Assembly: GCA_017504465.1 (NCBI GenBank)
Contig: JAFVRE010000054.1
Span: 1 to 33,082 of the forward strand
DNA from: Clostridia bacterium
GTDB lineage: Bacteria > Bacillota > Clostridia > Christensenellales > Borkfalkiaceae
Direction: 5' to 3'
DNA: 33,082 nucleotides
Shown: positions 32,057 through 33,082 of the stretch, one piece after another
Numbering within the stretch: position 1 is the first letter of the stretch
Layout of the letters: the number at the start of each line of letters is the position of its first letter
Translations under genes and position numbers: made by a program
Notes under the pieces: model-generated
Databases searched by the model: none
What the model saw: the letters and a program-made list of their open reading frames with translations, nothing else
What the model was told of the DNA's origin: nothing

Positions 32057-32662
32057 ATGAAGGAAATGACGAAAAACGAGGAGAAAAAGGTATATAAAAT
32101 CTTAAAAATCCTTTTTTTATCCTTAGCGATTTTATTGTTCACCGTAGTGGAAAATTATTTCGTCGTACAGCTTTTTAAGAAGCAAGAGGTAGCGGTACAA
32201 GATCTCAGCGTCACTTGCGAACAGACGACGGAAGGGAAATATTACGTATCCACCGAATACGGCTACGTGAACGTGTATAACGGCACGGGCAGAAATATTA
32301 AAGATTTGAAACTGACCGTTCATTACGTAACGGCAAGCGGCAAGAGCGCGAGCTCGTATGAAGTGCAAGCTGGCGATTTCGAGCCATACATGGTGGACGG
32401 TAAGTTCAACGCCTATCAGCTCTCTTTCCGTTTCGAGCCGAAGTCGGACTTGTTATCGGATACGCAAATCGTTTGGTTGGAATTTGAAGTGGAAAGCTAC
32501 GACGTTGAAACGGTCTTTTTGGACTACTTAATGATCGGCGGATTAGCAATCGCGTTCGTGTCCTTGTTTATGTACTGGAACAGCAAGAAAACGTATAATG
32601 CGCTGGTAGAAGGCGAAGCCACTTCAGTTGCGGTTATCGGCGAAGAAGAGCAAGCTGAATAA
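32057..32662 (+). CDS. Two-TM protein of unknown function
   Basis: 201 residues from ATG 32057 (SD GGAAGGG); the open frame to 31925 runs through the serS terminator and the promoter, so it is not used. TM1 is at about 14-38 (ILKILFLSLAILLFTVVENY) and TM2 at about 155-174. Between them lies an extracytoplasmic, beta-rich domain of about 115 residues (YYVSTEYGYVNVYNGTG, LKLTVHYVTASGKS), similar in feel to FxLYD or immunoglobulin-like folds. The C-terminal ~25 residues are cytosolic and acidic. I do not recognise the family. Confidence 0.8.
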   Translation: MKEMTKNEEKKVYKILKILFLSLAILLFTVVENYFVVQLFKKQEVAVQDLSVTCEQTTEGKYYVSTEYGYVNVYNGTGRNIKDLKLTVHYVTASGKSASSYEVQAGDFEPYMVDGKFNAYQLSFRFEPKSDLLSDTQIVWLEFEVESYDVETVFLDYLMIGGLAIAFVSLFMYWNSKKTYNALVEGEATSVAVIGEEEQAE

Positions 32663-32691
32663 CTTACAAGAAAATAAAATTAAGCAAATGA

Positions 32692-32728
32692 AAACGCCGT
32701 AGCAAACTGCTACGGCGTTTGGTTTTTA
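32692..32728 (+). terminator. Bidirectional terminator
   Basis: A perfect 13-bp stem (32692-32704 with 32708-32720), loop AAC, then GGTTTTTA on the plus side. On the minus side the stem is followed by CATTTGCTTAATTTTA, so it can serve both convergent genes. Confidence 0.88.
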
Positions 32729-32754
32729 TTCAGACTTTGTTTGAATACCGCGAA

Positions 32755-33082
32755 TTATTCTTCCGTTTCGTTATCGGAAACCTCTTCTAAAACTTCTTCA
32801 GAAGTTTTTTGAGTGGGCATCTTTGCTACGAAATAGAACACGATTGCGCCTGCGATAGTAAGCAGGGGCACGGGGATAAGGTCAAGGTTCATAACCGCTG
32901 TAACGTTCGTGAATGCGGGGAACTTTTCGGTAATAGCGTTTACAATCAATACGCAACCGCTGACAAGCGCAGGACCAAGCGTACCGGCACCTTTGCCGAA
33001 AATGTCGTAAATACCAAAATATTCGCCTGATTTTTCGTAAGGAATAATGCTCGTGAAATACGATCTCGAAAGAGATTGAATA
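32755..33082 (-). CDS. MFS transporter, UMF1/Atg22-like (C-terminal part)
   Basis: Open frame continues off the right window edge; only the last ~108 residues are here. The segment QSLSRSYFTSIIPYEKSGEY, then FGIYDIFGKGAGTLGPALVSG, matches the UMF1 (Atg22-like) group of MFS transporters: the motif SRS-F-IP-EKSGE-FG-YD-GK-LGP. One more helix (LDLIPVPLLTIAGAIVFYFV) and an acidic tail (EEVLEEVSDNETEE) end the protein. The apparent short frame beginning at a TTG at 32949 is only the end of this larger gene. The transported compound is unknown. Confidence 0.85.
   Translation of the reverse strand, partial: IQSLSRSYFTSIIPYEKSGEYFGIYDIFGKGAGTLGPALVSGCVLIVNAITEKFPAFTNVTAVMNLDLIPVPLLTIAGAIVFYFVAKMPTQKTSEEVLEEVSDNETEE

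Noticed and set aside
1..33082. CRISPR arrays, rRNA genes, integrase or transposase genes
   Set aside because: No regularly spaced repeats, rRNA-like sequence or such protein motifs were seen on either strand.

Overview
The window is a mid-GC segment of a Bacillota chromosome, most likely an uncultured clostridial lineage. The support is family content and order: ruvX followed by a DUF1292 (YrzB-type) gene, a YlmC/YmxH-type PRC-barrel protein, paired DegV proteins, an ECF transporter S component, a DnaK without the Gram-negative-type insertion near residue 80, PlsY, and many canonical TTGACA/TATAAT promoters with strong Shine-Dalgarno (SD) sites. I cannot name genus or order from sequence alone. 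No rRNA, complete tRNA, CRISPR array or transposase gene is visible.

Layout. 1-2330: an AT-rich islet bounded by 15/16-identical direct repeats. It holds a structured RNA leader with a terminator/antiterminator switch, a DUF4236 membrane protein and a HEPN-type protein. 2336-6311: a HAD-IIA phosphatase, a YwaF-like membrane protein (minus), a leaderless XRE repressor (minus) divergent from a small membrane protein across an operator-like repeat cluster, and an M19 dipeptidase. 6385-8666: plsY (minus) divergent from a zinc-ribbon/TIR/TM2 protein. 8801-12138: dnaK and dnaJ; dnaK is flanked by two related palindromic MITE-like elements, and the upstream one carries the likely dnaK promoter. 12263-16551: a bacterial PH-domain membrane protein, a PRC-barrel protein, a two-component system and a RibU-like ECF S component.

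16548-21580 is a tightly overlapping operon: tsaE, tsaB and rimI (tRNA t6A and ribosomal protein acetylation), then an alpha/beta hydrolase whose start codon is non-canonical, a membrane-anchored MurF-like ligase and a D-Ala-D-Ala ligase. 21614-25802: a YtxH-like protein (minus), a leaderless ruvX, a DUF1292 protein, an SDR oxidoreductase, a possible structured RNA, an orphan HisIE whose HisI half has lost metal-site residues, then minD and a short MinE-like gene. 25878-33082: two DegV paralogues, a P-type cation ATPase (minus), serS, an unknown two-TM protein and the C-terminal end of a UMF1/Atg22-type MFS transporter (minus, cut by the window edge).

Most of the window is housekeeping. The most unusual signals are the structured attenuator ahead of the DUF4236/HEPN pair, the zinc-ribbon/TIR/TM2 protein, the palindromic elements around dnaK, the degenerate HisI domain, and two genes with leaderless-type starts. 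Promoter, hairpin and repeat calls were made by eye; no database or folding program was run.
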